Positions 32,244-41,398 of a stretch of 56,297 nucleotides of DNA are shown here, piece by piece. The translations under genes were made by a program, and so were the position numbers. The stretch's first letter is position 1. Each line of letters begins with the position of its first letter. The notes under the pieces were generated by a model. The model did no database searches. It had not been told where the DNA came from and saw only the letters and a program-made list of their open reading frames with translations. The stretch lies in NCBI RefSeq assembly GCF_014698065.1, contig NZ_JACJSI010000044.1:1-56297 (forward strand), given 5' to 3'. Source of the stretch: Nostoc flagelliforme FACHB-838. GTDB lineage: Bacteria; Cyanobacteriota; Cyanobacteriia; Cyanobacteriales; Nostocaceae.

Positions 32244-33730
32244 AACGAAACCGTTTGATTTACGAATATCTGAACAGAAGTTCCAGACTCAACAACAAAG
32301 GCTTTTGGCTCAGATTGTATTTGCTGTATGCGTTGTTGATTTGATGCTTGCATCCTCCGCACCATCTCATTTAAGCTACCCTCTGCAAAACCTGCTACTA
32401 AATCTTTATCATCATTGCTAGTAGTAACAGTTGATACTCCTATTGAGTTAATAGTAGATTGGCTAGTAGGACGATTTTGAATCTCAGCCGCTTTAGCTAC
32501 ACCAGATAGTACCGATGCCATAAAAGACCCGGAGATATCGCTACCTCTAGTAGATTTAGCTTTCAGCATTTTGCCATTTTCACCTAATATTAAAATGGAA
32601 TTTTCTGGGATATTTTTTTCTTCCGTACTACCATTGACATTAATTAAGGCAGATACAGCTTGCATTTGAATCAATCCCGAATCATTTAGATTATTAGGTC
32701 TAGCCACAATATAGGAACCTGTGGGCAATACTTCAGTTCCATCAAAGGCTTTTAATGGTTTAGATAACTGAATTAAGTAATTTTGATTTACTTGACTTTC
32801 GCTACGACTACCCCATGCAATTGGGGTTTCTAATTTTCCCTCTGCACGGCTGCCTATCAAAACACGTTTGGTATTGTAATTAATATTTTGATTTGGAACT
32901 ATATCTGAATCAGAGACAGGTTTATTTGATTTTTGAACTTTAACTACGCCTAAACCACCTTGTATCCCTTCTGAGTCCGGTAATTCTTCAGCTATAGAAT
33001 CTGTTGTACCTGAACTGCCATAATTACCAACATTCGCAACCGCAATCCATTGCTGCATAGGGTCTAAAGATTGCTTTGGTGACGGTGTGACAGGTGTGAC
33101 AGGTGTTATTACCTTGCGAGGTGCAGGTTGGCTTTGAGGCAATACCACTTTTGTAGCTTTACTAACTGGTATTGAAGGCTGGCTTCTATAAATTATTGTT
33201 GGTTGAGATTGTGGTATTGTCCGAGGTTGCGGTAGCGGTTGAGGTGGCAATCTACGCTCTTGTGTAACAACTGTTGTAGTTACTGGAGAGGGTGTTACTT
33301 TCTGCGGTTGTTCAGATTTTGGTTGAGACTGATTAAATTCGTTTAATTCCCCTTTTTGGGTGGTCAGAGCCATAGCTGTTTTAATATTGCCAGTTTCTTG
33401 CTCTGTATGACTTACATCTACTTTTTTAGCAGATTTAGACGTTTTTGAATCGGTTTGAACTTGATTTTCAACAGGGGAATTAATTGCATTTATACCAGAA
33501 TTTATCATTCCAGCAAAGAACATAACACCTAGAAGAATACTGCTACCAATAACAATAAACTTCAATGAAGGATGCTGCCATGTTTGACGAGTAGTTATTA
33601 TTTGTTCGGGTTCAGCAGCTTCTTGTTGTGCTTCTTTTTCTTGCTGGGTTTTCGAGGCATCATCATCAAGTATCACCCCATTCATTTCAGCAAATTTGTT
33701 AGGTTCAATATCTTTTGTTGGATTTAACAT
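32240..33730 (-). CDS. VirB10/TrbI-like T4SS scaffold protein
   Basis: 496 residues. It has a cytoplasmic N-terminus, one membrane segment (FIVIGSSILLGVMFFAGMI), a long Pro/Gln-rich periplasmic linker (PPQPLPQPRTIPQSQP) and a C-terminal beta-barrel-type TrbI domain (VLIGSRAEGKLETPIAWG, then LPTGSYIVARPNNLNDSG). This architecture is diagnostic for VirB10, which spans both membranes and gates the channel. A 209-bp repeat-like spacer separates it from the VirB8-like gene; it overlaps the VirB9-like gene by 4 bases. Confidence 0.85.
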   Translation of the reverse strand: MLNPTKDIEPNKFAEMNGVILDDDASKTQQEKEAQQEAAEPEQIITTRQTWQHPSLKFIVIGSSILLGVMFFAGMINSGINAINSPVENQVQTDSKTSKSAKKVDVSHTEQETGNIKTAMALTTQKGELNEFNQSQPKSEQPQKVTPSPVTTTVVTQERRLPPQPLPQPRTIPQSQPTIIYRSQPSIPVSKATKVVLPQSQPAPRKVITPVTPVTPSPKQSLDPMQQWIAVANVGNYGSSGTTDSIAEELPDSEGIQGGLGVVKVQKSNKPVSDSDIVPNQNINYNTKRVLIGSRAEGKLETPIAWGSRSESQVNQNYLIQLSKPLKAFDGTEVLPTGSYIVARPNNLNDSGLIQMQAVSALINVNGSTEEKNIPENSILILGENGKMLKAKSTRGSDISGSFMASVLSGVAKAAEIQNRPTSQSTINSIGVSTVTTSNDDKDLVAGFAEGSLNEMVRRMQASNQQRIQQIQSEPKAFVVESGTSVQIFVNQTVSL

Positions 33731-33939
33731 AAAATTGTACTAAATTTGGGTAAAGGTTAACGGGGAAAGGGTAAAAGTTTGATTAGTTTGATAATTATTT
33801 ATGGCTTCAAGAAAGATGAAATAGCATCAAAATCAATTCCGTTTATTGGCTATAAATTTCTATCTAAATTTATTATTTTTGTTTCGAGTCTTTTATTTTC
33901 CATTCATTTATCCCTTCCCTTTGCCCTTTTCCCCAATAA
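33731..33939. repeat. Purine/pyrimidine-arm spacer inside the T4SS operon
   Basis: GGGTAAAGGTTAACGGGG (33747-33764) on one side and CCCTTCCCTTTGCCC (33912-33926) on the other are complementary-type arms around an AT-rich middle. It interrupts an otherwise tightly coupled operon and looks like a decayed hairpin element; no conserved A, B or C ends are seen. Confidence 0.5.
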
Positions 33940-34656
33940 TTATTTACCAAGGTCTAAATCTTGAATTTTATAAATCTCCATTCCCGCTTGACGAGCGCGA
34001 TATGTGGCTACCTGTAAATCAGAGGCGTTAGGTGGCAGGGGTGGTGTATCAATAGCTCTAACAAAGATGGATTTATTAAAAGAGATTGCTTTACCAACCT
34101 GATCCCCATTTTGAAAAATGACCAAATTAGCAACCATATCTATCTGCCATTTCCCCTCATTCAACTTTTCTGGCTCTCTGAGATAGCGCACAATCAAAGC
34201 TGATTGAGTAGTCCCATTAAAAATATCGTTCGGGGTGAGATTACCTAATTCTTTCAGGAATGGCGCTCTAAAGTCTTCTGATAATGCAAAGCCAGTAGCC
34301 CAGGCTTTGGTAGTAATTTTTTTATCTCCCACCTGCACACCAGAATCTAGCTGTGGTTTTTTCAATGGATCTAGTTCATCAGATTTTGGTAGAGCATTCC
34401 AACTCATTAAATTCACCATTGCTCTACCCACAAAATCAGATATCGTCTGTAAGCTACGTTCATTATGACCAGCCGGAGCTACCCTTGCTGAAGTCCCATC
34501 ATTTAATTCAACTAAGGTCGGAGTTTTAGAATTAGCCAGCTTACCCAGTTGTCCTGTATTTATCATTGCCATGAGCAACAAAAGGGCTAACAAAACTGTG
34601 TTACTAATTATTAAAATGGGAGTGAAATTTAATTCTTTTTTATCAAGTAGCTGCAT
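33940..34656 (-). CDS. VirB8/TraE-like inner-membrane T4SS protein
   Basis: 238 residues: a short cytoplasmic N-terminus, one membrane segment (ILIISNTVLLALLLLMAMI) and a periplasmic domain of about 190 residues. The size, topology and place beside the VirB9/VirB10-like genes fit VirB8/TraE, an NTF2-fold assembly factor. No single motif is decisive, so the call rests on architecture and context (RSLQTISDFVGRAMVNLMSW, then NEGKWQIDMVANLVIF). Confidence 0.65.
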   Translation of the reverse strand: MQLLDKKELNFTPILIISNTVLLALLLLMAMINTGQLGKLANSKTPTLVELNDGTSARVAPAGHNERSLQTISDFVGRAMVNLMSWNALPKSDELDPLKKPQLDSGVQVGDKKITTKAWATGFALSEDFRAPFLKELGNLTPNDIFNGTTQSALIVRYLREPEKLNEGKWQIDMVANLVIFQNGDQVGKAISFNKSIFVRAIDTPPLPPNASDLQVATYRARQAGMEIYKIQDLDLGK

Positions 34657-34694
34657 AATAACTTGTCGTCTATTTAATTAGTGTGATGGCAGCA

Positions 34695-35137
34695 AGTTTG
34701 GGAAAAGGTTAAAGGGAAAAGGGGAAAAGTTTGATTATTTTGGTGATTGATTTATAGCTTGAATTTGATTAGACAGCATACGACTCAACTCCATTGCTTG
34801 ACTAGAAAGTTGAACATAGGTTTGTTGTTCTAGGTAGCTTACTTCTAATGCAACTCTTAAAAGGCTGCGAACTTCTCCAGCAGAACCTTTAGCAATATTC
34901 AAAAAATTCAAATATTCTTTACGAGAATATCTTTCAAATCCTTCTGCAATATTCGTAGGAATTGATACTGATGCACGCCTTAATTGGTCTCGCAAACCAA
35001 AATCTCTACTAAATTCTCCTTCTTTAGTTATTAAGTATATTACTTTAACCAAGTCAATACATTTTTGCCATACTTTTAAATCCTCAAAAGTTTCAATTCT
35101 TTTCTTTTCCATACCTTTAACCCTTTCCCCTTTATCT
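34695..35137. mobile_element. Candidate hairpin element carrying the S23 gene
   Basis: On the minus strand the unit reads purine arm (GGGGAAAGGGTTAAAGG, 35130-35114), S23 gene, pyrimidine arm (CCCCTTTTCCCTTTAACC, 34724-34707). The arms can pair over about 17-20 bases with few mismatches. It sits directly after the VirB6-like stop codon within the operon. The decayed unit at 21130-21425 has the same plan. Confidence 0.45.
34735..35112 (-). CDS. Four-helix-bundle protein (S23 / 23S rRNA intervening-sequence family)
   Basis: 125 residues with the complete family pattern: ETFEDLKVWQKCIDLVKVIY, then FGLRDQLRRASVSIPTNIAE, GFERYSRKEYLNFLNIAKGS and ELSRMLSNQIQ. These small bundles are encoded in rRNA intervening sequences and are related to DGR accessory proteins; their molecular role is not settled. 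I start at ATG 35112; the open frame continues to 35214 only by reading the end of the VirB6-like gene in another frame. The gene is foreign to a T4SS operon. It is bracketed by a purine arm (35113-35132), which supplies the AAAGG ribosome-binding site, and a pyrimidine arm (34695-34731), suggesting it travels in a hairpin element. Confidence 0.85.
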   Translation of the reverse strand: MEKKRIETFEDLKVWQKCIDLVKVIYLITKEGEFSRDFGLRDQLRRASVSIPTNIAEGFERYSRKEYLNFLNIAKGSAGEVRSLLRVALEVSYLEQQTYVQLSSQAMELSRMLSNQIQAINQSPK

Positions 35138-36202
35138 TTACCTTCTGAACATAAGTTTTGCTGAACTACTAAAGCTGGAGAATAGAGCCATCCCTCCACC
35201 TGTTCCAATTGCAACAGCTAGCAAGGGTGAAAGTATTGCCTGTACTAATTGCAGGAATAGAGGATTAGTTGAAGGGGCGTTCACAATTGAACTAGCAGCT
35301 ATGCCCACAATAATTGAATAAGATATCAACACTAATGTTAAAGCTAGCCAACCGGATAACCAAGCATAAATTGGTTTGGCACCGACAGGAAGTAATGACA
35401 ATACTAAAAATATGGGGGCAATGTAGGCATTCAGTAGGAATGATATTTGAACTACATATTGAAATGCTGCTTGTAATCCACTAAAAATTATATATGAAAG
35501 ACCCTGTACAACTGAATTGATTGTCTCTCCTGCTATATCTAAAGGATTCCAGCTATTTTGGGAAGTAGGTAAGCCATTGTCTCTCCTGTATTTGTCGGCA
35601 GCTTGTTTGGCTTCTTGGGTCTTTTTATCAATACATTCCTTACGAGGTTGAGTTTCATTTCCCTGATCATCAACACCCTTAACAGGCTTTTTTTGACATT
35701 CTGCTATTTGTGCTTTTGCGGCTAGAATGAAAGCCTGATCCATATTAGTATTCCGAATAGCCTCTCGGAAAGTTATACCGTTTCTCGTAATATCTAATAC
35801 TCGGTCATTCAAAGAGATGGATATACTTCTAAACAATAAAGAAGTATCTGCAAGTAAAGCACCATTATTCATCCCTAACATCAAAGCGACAATCAAGGGA
35901 TAAATAATTTCATTAATCATATCAGTGGAAAAACCATTATTAGCTATTTCTGAATACCAACCCACTGACCAAAAGCTAATTAAAATCACAGCTACTAGTA
36001 GAGATACTGCGACAACAGCTTTATAGATTTCACTGTTTCCATTAACTAAATCTTGCCAGTCTTGGTTAAATGTAGAAACAACCATTCTAGAACCGTTTAG
36101 CGCACCTTCAACAATTTGGCTAGCATCACTAGTTCCGACATCCTGTCCTGGCTGCTGTCCACTCGCCTGAGCAAGAACAAAAAATCCCCAATTAAAAAGC
36201 AT
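35138..36202 (-). CDS. VirB6/TrbL-like polytopic T4SS channel protein
   Basis: About 354 residues. A signal-like N-terminus (LFNWGFFVLAQASG) is followed by membrane segments at VVAVSLLVAVILISFWSVGW, YPLIVALMLGM, and a C-terminal set (YIAPIFLVLSLLPVGA, WLALTLVLISYSIIVGIAA, ILSPLLAVAIGTGGG) around a large soluble loop (about residues 150-225). This plan is typical of VirB6/TrbL/TraG-N channel proteins. ATG 36202 is preferred to 36247 because the earlier part overlaps the upstream gene and is basic and non-hydrophobic. The S23 element follows immediately. Confidence 0.75.
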   Translation of the reverse strand: MLFNWGFFVLAQASGQQPGQDVGTSDASQIVEGALNGSRMVVSTFNQDWQDLVNGNSEIYKAVVAVSLLVAVILISFWSVGWYSEIANNGFSTDMINEIIYPLIVALMLGMNNGALLADTSLLFRSISISLNDRVLDITRNGITFREAIRNTNMDQAFILAAKAQIAECQKKPVKGVDDQGNETQPRKECIDKKTQEAKQAADKYRRDNGLPTSQNSWNPLDIAGETINSVVQGLSYIIFSGLQAAFQYVVQISFLLNAYIAPIFLVLSLLPVGAKPIYAWLSGWLALTLVLISYSIIVGIAASSIVNAPSTNPLFLQLVQAILSPLLAVAIGTGGGMALFSSFSSSAKLMFRR

Positions 36203-36218
36203 ATAACCCCTCAAATTG

Positions 36219-36977
36219 TTATTTTTTCTTCTCCCAGAAGCCATCATTAAAAGCAGCAGCTTCTATTATTTGTTTTGCAGCGCCTCTATTTTCAGCTTCT
36301 TCTTTACGTGCTTGCTCTGTCATTCGCCCAGACATATCGGCTAGGTTAATATTTGCAGCTGCTAAAGCACGAGTTTGCTTTTGGGCTTCTCCCTGAATTG
36401 ACTTAGTAATGACTACTCCTTGTAAGTTTTGAATAGCCATCTTTTTTAAAATGTCTTGGGTAACAATGTCAGATTGGGCAGTATTGGCATAGTCAGAAGA
36501 TGTAGCTAGAGCATTATTCGTCATCTCTGCCTCTTGTGCCTGCACTTTCTGCCCTTCTACTCCTAAAGTTGATTGAGATTGACCCAACGTATATTGTTGA
36601 TGCCATTCATGTTGAGCATCTTGCCCTTGAATTTCTGGGTCTGTAGTAACTAAATCTGATTCCTGCTTGCCAATAACTTCCCTGATTTTATCTCCTGCTT
36701 TTAATGGGTCTGGGATACCTAAATCACCTATTGAGGATTCAATAGCTTTCTTCAAGTCACCGTTGAGTTCACCCCATCGATGACTAAATTCATTGCTGTA
36801 CTGATTAATGTAAGTCTTCAGGCTATTGAATACTTGTTCAAACTGTTGGAGGAATGATTGTTCATGTCTGTCTTGTGTATCTGCTTTAACTGGTGATGAT
36901 GACATGATTAGTAGAAGCAGATTAAAACATACTAAAGGAGGGAGTGAAATCAAAATCGCTTTTTTGAGAAATTTCAT
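36219..36977 (-). CDS. VirB5/TrbJ-like secreted T4SS protein
   Basis: 252 residues. A signal peptide (ILISLPPLVCFNLLLLIMSS) is followed by a helical, Gln-rich body (FLQQFEQVFNSLKTYINQY; MAIQNLQGVVITKSIQGEAQ). The size, export signal and alpha-helical composition beside the VirB6-like gene fit VirB5/TrbJ, a minor pilus component. The start lies 56 bases inside the 3' end of the upstream gene. Confidence 0.65.
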   Translation of the reverse strand: MKFLKKAILISLPPLVCFNLLLLIMSSSPVKADTQDRHEQSFLQQFEQVFNSLKTYINQYSNEFSHRWGELNGDLKKAIESSIGDLGIPDPLKAGDKIREVIGKQESDLVTTDPEIQGQDAQHEWHQQYTLGQSQSTLGVEGQKVQAQEAEMTNNALATSSDYANTAQSDIVTQDILKKMAIQNLQGVVITKSIQGEAQKQTRALAAANINLADMSGRMTEQARKEEAENRGAAKQIIEAAAFNDGFWEKKK

Positions 36978-37473
36978 ACAAGTTATCCAGAGATACAGTA
37001 AATGGTTTTGGAGAACAAGAAGTAGTAACTGTTGCTTGATTTGGTTGGAAAGACTTCGCTACTACCATTAGAGGTTGAGGGCTATATTTCAAAGTTTTTT
37101 TGGAAAGACTTTCAAAAAACTTTCCGTCATAACGTGGATGGCTGGGAATCAAAGCTGCTGGAGTATTGTAAATCAGAATATAACTTGCTCCTGGCTCAAA
37201 AGGAGAATTATTACCAGGTCTTTCTATCTCTTTATTAAACTTGCCCTGATGCAAAACATCAGCGTTGTAAACCGAATAAAGAGTTTTACTATTATTTACA
37301 TAATCTTCAGCAATATCTAAATCTTGCTGGCACGCTTTCTGTTGTTCAGCCAAAAATTTTTCATGCTGTTCTTGGTTCCATTTCCAGACTTGAAAACTAG
37401 CTATTGATGACACTACACCTAGAATTGCTAAAAGGATTTTGTAATGAGCCACACCAACAAAAACATTTTTCAT
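36922..37473 (-). CDS. Membrane-anchored periplasmic T4SS-operon protein, family not recognised
   Basis: 183 residues: N-terminal anchor (YKILLAILGVVSSIASFQVW), then a soluble periplasmic domain with a few Cys (KACQQDLDIAEDYV; TVTTSCSPKPFTV). It lies between the VirB4-like ATPase gene (4-base overlap) and the VirB5-like gene (56-base overlap), so it belongs to the transfer apparatus. Its role is not inferred. Confidence 0.6.
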   Translation of the reverse strand: MKNVFVGVAHYKILLAILGVVSSIASFQVWKWNQEQHEKFLAEQQKACQQDLDIAEDYVNNSKTLYSVYNADVLHQGKFNKEIERPGNNSPFEPGASYILIYNTPAALIPSHPRYDGKFFESLSKKTLKYSPQPLMVVAKSFQPNQATVTTSCSPKPFTVSLDNLYEISQKSDFDFTPSFSMF

Positions 37474-40400
37474 AATGTTTTCCCTTGCTTAATGCACTCT
37501 ACATAATATTTAGAAAACTCAGAAACCCATTCAAACTTGTCTGAATACATTGCTTTAAATCGGTCACGGGCAGCTTGTTCTTCCCTACTATTGGCAACCA
37601 AAGCCAACATTGGATAGGAGGGATAGTAACGACACCGAATATATTTATTGTTATAATCCAGTAACCAGAGCGTATACAGTTGCTTGATATTCGGGCGGAA
37701 TGATTCGTTTTTCTCAATAACTTCTCTAGGGATACCAAGGATATCAGAAACACTCGCAGCCGCACCTGGAACTATGCGCCCAATCATTCGACAAGGCATA
37801 TTTTGTAATATTTGTTCTCCTGCTTCAGACTTGGCAATGGAAAGAACATCTTGACCAGCAAGTATAACGCGACACCCGGATTTCCGAGCGGTGGCACATT
37901 TGCGTCCCACCAACCGAGATAAGGCTGAAAACCGCAGCAGCACACTGGACTCATCCATGAAAAAGGCACTATTAGGAGAAGAGAGTGATTGTCTGGAGGC
38001 GGCAATATATGCACTCATCCCGAACACCTCTGCATCTTTACCAGATTGCAAATTAGTCAGAGCAAAGGTAATTAATTTGGCATCGGTTTCAAAAGTTGAT
38101 GGTTTACAGATTGCATCGCCAATGGAGCTAGCTTTCCAATACTGAAGACGCAAGCGGATATAGTTTAACGCCCTATCTACATTTTCATCTTCGTAACCTA
38201 AATCAATATATTCTTTGGAGAAAAAAGCCTCCATATCAACCAAAGTTGGAGTATTTGCCCAAGCCGCAGACCCCAGTCCTTCTCTTTTAGCCGACTCAAA
38301 TCGCTGTTGAATTAGAGGGTCTTCGTAAAATGCCTTGGTTCCTAATGGAATGAGAGATTCGATTGTTTGGGCTAAGAAACCATCAAATGATTGTGAACCT
38401 AAAACCAACTGAAGGACTATTAAATTGACATCGTTTCTATGGGCTTTGGTTCGCTCTGACCTTTGTTCTGCTGGAATCTTAGTTAAATCCAGCGGTTGCA
38501 CCAAATTGTTAGATTCTTTGGCAATGTCGAAATAAAAGCCATTGTGGTATGGCGTATAGTCTCCAAATGTACCTGTACCGTCATCGTTGGGGAGGTCAAT
38601 CATCAAGATGTGCATTCCTTGTGCTTGACACTCTGCAATGATGGAGGAAACTAATACTGATTTACCTGAACCAGTTGTCCCAACTACCAAAATATTCTTG
38701 GTCTTCGATAGGTCGATTTTTACTGGCGAGTCTCCCTCATCTGCTATTAGCTCAAAACCTTGTTCGTCAGCAGCAGATGTTTGGATAACGTTAGTTAAAC
38801 CTAAAATTTCACTGGCGAAAAAGGTCAGCCGGCGATTGTATGGACGCAACAGTATTGGTTCTTGCCGTACTAGTAATGTTTGCAACCAAATCAACCAAGC
38901 ATATTCAGCTTCACGAGTTAACTCAGTCGGTTGATTAATGTAACCAGATATCAATCTGCAAGCATCGTCCACTTGAAGAGGTGTGTCTCTGTACACCAAC
39001 ACCACTAGACTTAAATTTTCTGGGACATCGCCCGTGTAAAGCTTTTGTTGAGCATCTACAGAGCGTTCAACATTAATCTGAGCAGATACATCAATGGATT
39101 TGCGCTGTTGAACGTTTAAATCTAGTGTCCTAGACCGGCGTGTAATCATCTGTTGAGCCGAGCGAGTCAGCCCCCGGTCTGCGGGACTAATTTCGGTGAT
39201 GATCTCAACATCAAAAATACTATCGCGTGAAAATACTTCCCACAAAAATCGGGCTTGCCCCTTGATAGAACTAAAGACTTCAGGCTTTCTGGACAGAACC
39301 ATCACCCCAACATATTTTTTACCGTTCTTTTGAGTAGGCAGACACACCCAACGCCGATCTGCAAAGGGGACACCATTATTTAGCAGAACTGACGTGAGAT
39401 GAGGTTCATCAATTATTTGTAAGGGTTTTTCAATTAAGGCATTCTCATTAATCTCTTCCCTAATTCCCTGCTCATCAAAGACTAGAGTATGAGGGATTTT
39501 TACAACTTTTGCTCCCACATTCTGACAAAGTTCCTGCCATAACTGTTGTTCGGTCTTCGGTTGGGGCATAAATCCCATTTCTGATAGAATCTGCTGATGC
39601 CTAATTGATACATCAATTGCTTTATTCAGAATTTGGCTGAGATGTTTTTTAGTAAGTTCGCTACCTCCGGTACTGGTAAACCGCTTTTGGAGGAAATTAC
39701 TCAACTTGACTAAGGCTTTGTCTATATGGTCTAATGCTTCTGTTCCATGCGGCGAAATTGTAAATGTCGTATAAATGTTGAGACAAATATTCTTTCGGGA
39801 CTGCTCACGAGTTAATTGTTGAGTACGTGCCAATTGTCCCCAGTCCAAAAACTCACTTTCTCTTGAGACTGGATTCTGCAAGCGGCTCATTAAATAGTCT
39901 TTACTATCGCTGTAGTCACAGAATGAACTCCAACGGAAAGTAAACTTCTCACCTTGAGGAATCTCTTTGCACCCATTCTCAAATGCAAGAGCGATCGCTT
40001 CTAATTGCTCTGATGAATTGAATAGGGGATGAATACCTGTACAGCTATAGCCAAAAACTAGTTGTAAAGTATTATTGTTCTCGCTAAGGAGCTTGCGACT
40101 GAGTAAATAAGCTCCCACTATATAGGAATCTCTTTTTAAGCGTACTAGGGTTGTTAAATCCAGCCAATCTTCAAAAGGATTCAGTTTTTTGGGCTTTGAT
40201 GAACGACTGACTTTAACCTTTTTAGCTCCTACCTTCTTTTTTGCTTGGGGCGAGGAATATTTAGCATAACCTCGTGTCCAAGCCGGAACAATGGGGTACA
40301 CTTTCGACCAAAATAGATGGGGTTTTTCTCCTGAGAGAACAGCAACGGTAATACTAGCCCAACAAGCAAAAGCTATGCTCCAAAAGATATTTACACCAAT

Positions 40401-40541
40401 AATTAAACCCAACAATCCAAAGACAACGCAAAATACTGCGGCACTTACTGCAAACTGTGTACCTGAGAAAGGGCCAAACCTTGGACTCTCTCCCAGTGAT
40501 TGATTAACCTGTTTTATTTCTTGCTTGGCTGATTTCACCAT
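37470..40541 (-). CDS. VirB4/TraC-type T4SS ATPase with N-terminal membrane segments
   Basis: About 1023 residues. Two N-terminal membrane segments (FAVSAAVFCVVFGLLGLIIG, FWSIAFACWASITVAVLSG) resemble a VirB3/TrbD-like part fused to VirB4. The ATPase follows: Walker A VVGTTGSGKS near residue 621, a Walker-B-like stretch FFMDESSVLL near 865, and VILAGQDVLSIAK as in VirB4/TraC proteins. This hexameric motor powers pilus assembly and substrate transfer. I take ATG 40541 as the start; the frame extends 33 codons upstream into a purine-rich repeat. Length exceeds the usual 800-850 residues, in line with the fused N-terminus. Confidence 0.88.
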   Translation of the reverse strand: MVKSAKQEIKQVNQSLGESPRFGPFSGTQFAVSAAVFCVVFGLLGLIIGVNIFWSIAFACWASITVAVLSGEKPHLFWSKVYPIVPAWTRGYAKYSSPQAKKKVGAKKVKVSRSSKPKKLNPFEDWLDLTTLVRLKRDSYIVGAYLLSRKLLSENNNTLQLVFGYSCTGIHPLFNSSEQLEAIALAFENGCKEIPQGEKFTFRWSSFCDYSDSKDYLMSRLQNPVSRESEFLDWGQLARTQQLTREQSRKNICLNIYTTFTISPHGTEALDHIDKALVKLSNFLQKRFTSTGGSELTKKHLSQILNKAIDVSIRHQQILSEMGFMPQPKTEQQLWQELCQNVGAKVVKIPHTLVFDEQGIREEINENALIEKPLQIIDEPHLTSVLLNNGVPFADRRWVCLPTQKNGKKYVGVMVLSRKPEVFSSIKGQARFLWEVFSRDSIFDVEIITEISPADRGLTRSAQQMITRRSRTLDLNVQQRKSIDVSAQINVERSVDAQQKLYTGDVPENLSLVVLVYRDTPLQVDDACRLISGYINQPTELTREAEYAWLIWLQTLLVRQEPILLRPYNRRLTFFASEILGLTNVIQTSAADEQGFELIADEGDSPVKIDLSKTKNILVVGTTGSGKSVLVSSIIAECQAQGMHILMIDLPNDDGTGTFGDYTPYHNGFYFDIAKESNNLVQPLDLTKIPAEQRSERTKAHRNDVNLIVLQLVLGSQSFDGFLAQTIESLIPLGTKAFYEDPLIQQRFESAKREGLGSAAWANTPTLVDMEAFFSKEYIDLGYEDENVDRALNYIRLRLQYWKASSIGDAICKPSTFETDAKLITFALTNLQSGKDAEVFGMSAYIAASRQSLSSPNSAFFMDESSVLLRFSALSRLVGRKCATARKSGCRVILAGQDVLSIAKSEAGEQILQNMPCRMIGRIVPGAAASVSDILGIPREVIEKNESFRPNIKQLYTLWLLDYNNKYIRCRYYPSYPMLALVANSREEQAARDRFKAMYSDKFEWVSEFSKYYVECIKQGKTL

Positions 40542-40596
40542 ATATGTTATGGGAATTTCACAAAGTTGCAGAAGAAAGAAATATTGTGTGATAAAA

Positions 40597-40925
40597 GCCT
40601 GCTGATAAACCACAGGGATAAAGGAAAGGGTAAAGGGCAAAGGGATGAATTAGGTCGCCCACCATACCAAAAAGCTTTTTACCTTTTCCCCCTTCCCTTC
40701 TTCATAAATAGTGTTAATTAGAGGCTTTTATCAAACATAAGTACTAGTAGTCTGTCTGCCAAGTTTCCTTAGCTATTTAAAGAGTAAGGGCTAAAGGGGT
40801 GTATTAATACGTTTCGGATAAGCACTCTTCACAATTGAGTGCGGTCTCTTAACTGGTTTTGGGGTAAAGGGTAAAGCATATATTCAAAACCTTTCCCCTT
40901 TAACCTTTCCCCTTTACCCAAACTG
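40597..40925. repeat. Cluster of degenerate hairpin elements upstream of the virB4-like gene
   Basis: This 330-bp gap between the VirB4- and VirB2-like genes holds purine arm 40608-40645 (GGAAAGGGTAAAGGGCAAAGGG), a D-type motif GGTCGCCCACCATACC...AAAAAGCTTTTTACC (40652-40683) and pyrimidine arm 40684-40705. An A-like end TAGTAGTCTGTCTGCCAA follows (40746-40763), and then a B-type element from ATACGTTTCGGATAAGCA (40808) to its right end near 40930. No gene is present. Confidence 0.65.
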
Positions 40926-40933
40926 TATTGAGA

Positions 40934-41398
40934 CTATTGGGTGCAGCCAGCATTATTGGCTCCAAACAGTAGAGATTGAAACACGAAAATAATGATTACA
41001 AACACAAAGGTAAATAATGGTTGTTGAACAACATGTGTCACCTCTTCACCTCTACCGTAAGCTGATACTGATTGCACAACGGTATAAATGAAATAACCAA
41101 AAATTACTAGTGTGAGAGAAGTAAACAATATAGAAGGTAATGCCTGAAATAATGCATTGGTAACGCCACCTTGAGAAGCGCTAGTAACAATACATGTCAT
41201 CGCACTTTGAGCGCCAGAAAATATTGATTGAGCTTTGGCAGATGATGATTGAAATATTGTGAAAAGGGTACAAGTAGTAGCAACGATTTGCTGGCGATAT
41301 TTGAAAGCTAACCGCCCTACTAATTGTCGAGTTAGTTCAATTTTCTTATTTCCGTCAACTTCCGCATTGTCAGATAAGACAATTCTATCGTATTTCAT
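40934..41398 (-). CDS. VirB2/TrbC-like pilin candidate, first gene of the T4SS operon
   Basis: 154 residues. A moderately hydrophobic segment (IVATTCTLFTIFQSSSAKAQ) ends in a possible leader-peptidase site (AKA-QS). The mature part has two membrane segments (SILFTSLTLVIFGYFIYTVV, LFTFVFVIIIFVFQSLLFG) and two Cys. A long leader plus two hydrophobic helices in a small protein is the VirB2/TrbC pilin plan. It precedes the VirB4-like gene, and the 328-bp gap upstream is the likely operon promoter region. Confidence 0.65.
   Translation of the reverse strand: MKYDRIVLSDNAEVDGNKKIELTRQLVGRLAFKYRQQIVATTCTLFTIFQSSSAKAQSIFSGAQSAMTCIVTSASQGGVTNALFQALPSILFTSLTLVIFGYFIYTVVQSVSAYGRGEEVTHVVQQPLFTFVFVIIIFVFQSLLFGANNAGCTQ

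Noticed and set aside
35113..35214. Extended N-terminus of the S23 protein (YSPALVVQQNL)
   Set aside because: It is the 3' end of the VirB6-like gene read in another frame plus the purine arm; similarity to the parM tail peptide reflects the TAGTAGT sequence only.
40542..40640. Extended N-terminus of the VirB4-like protein
   Set aside because: The first codons lie in a purine-rich repeat; ATG 40541 begins the conserved-looking part.
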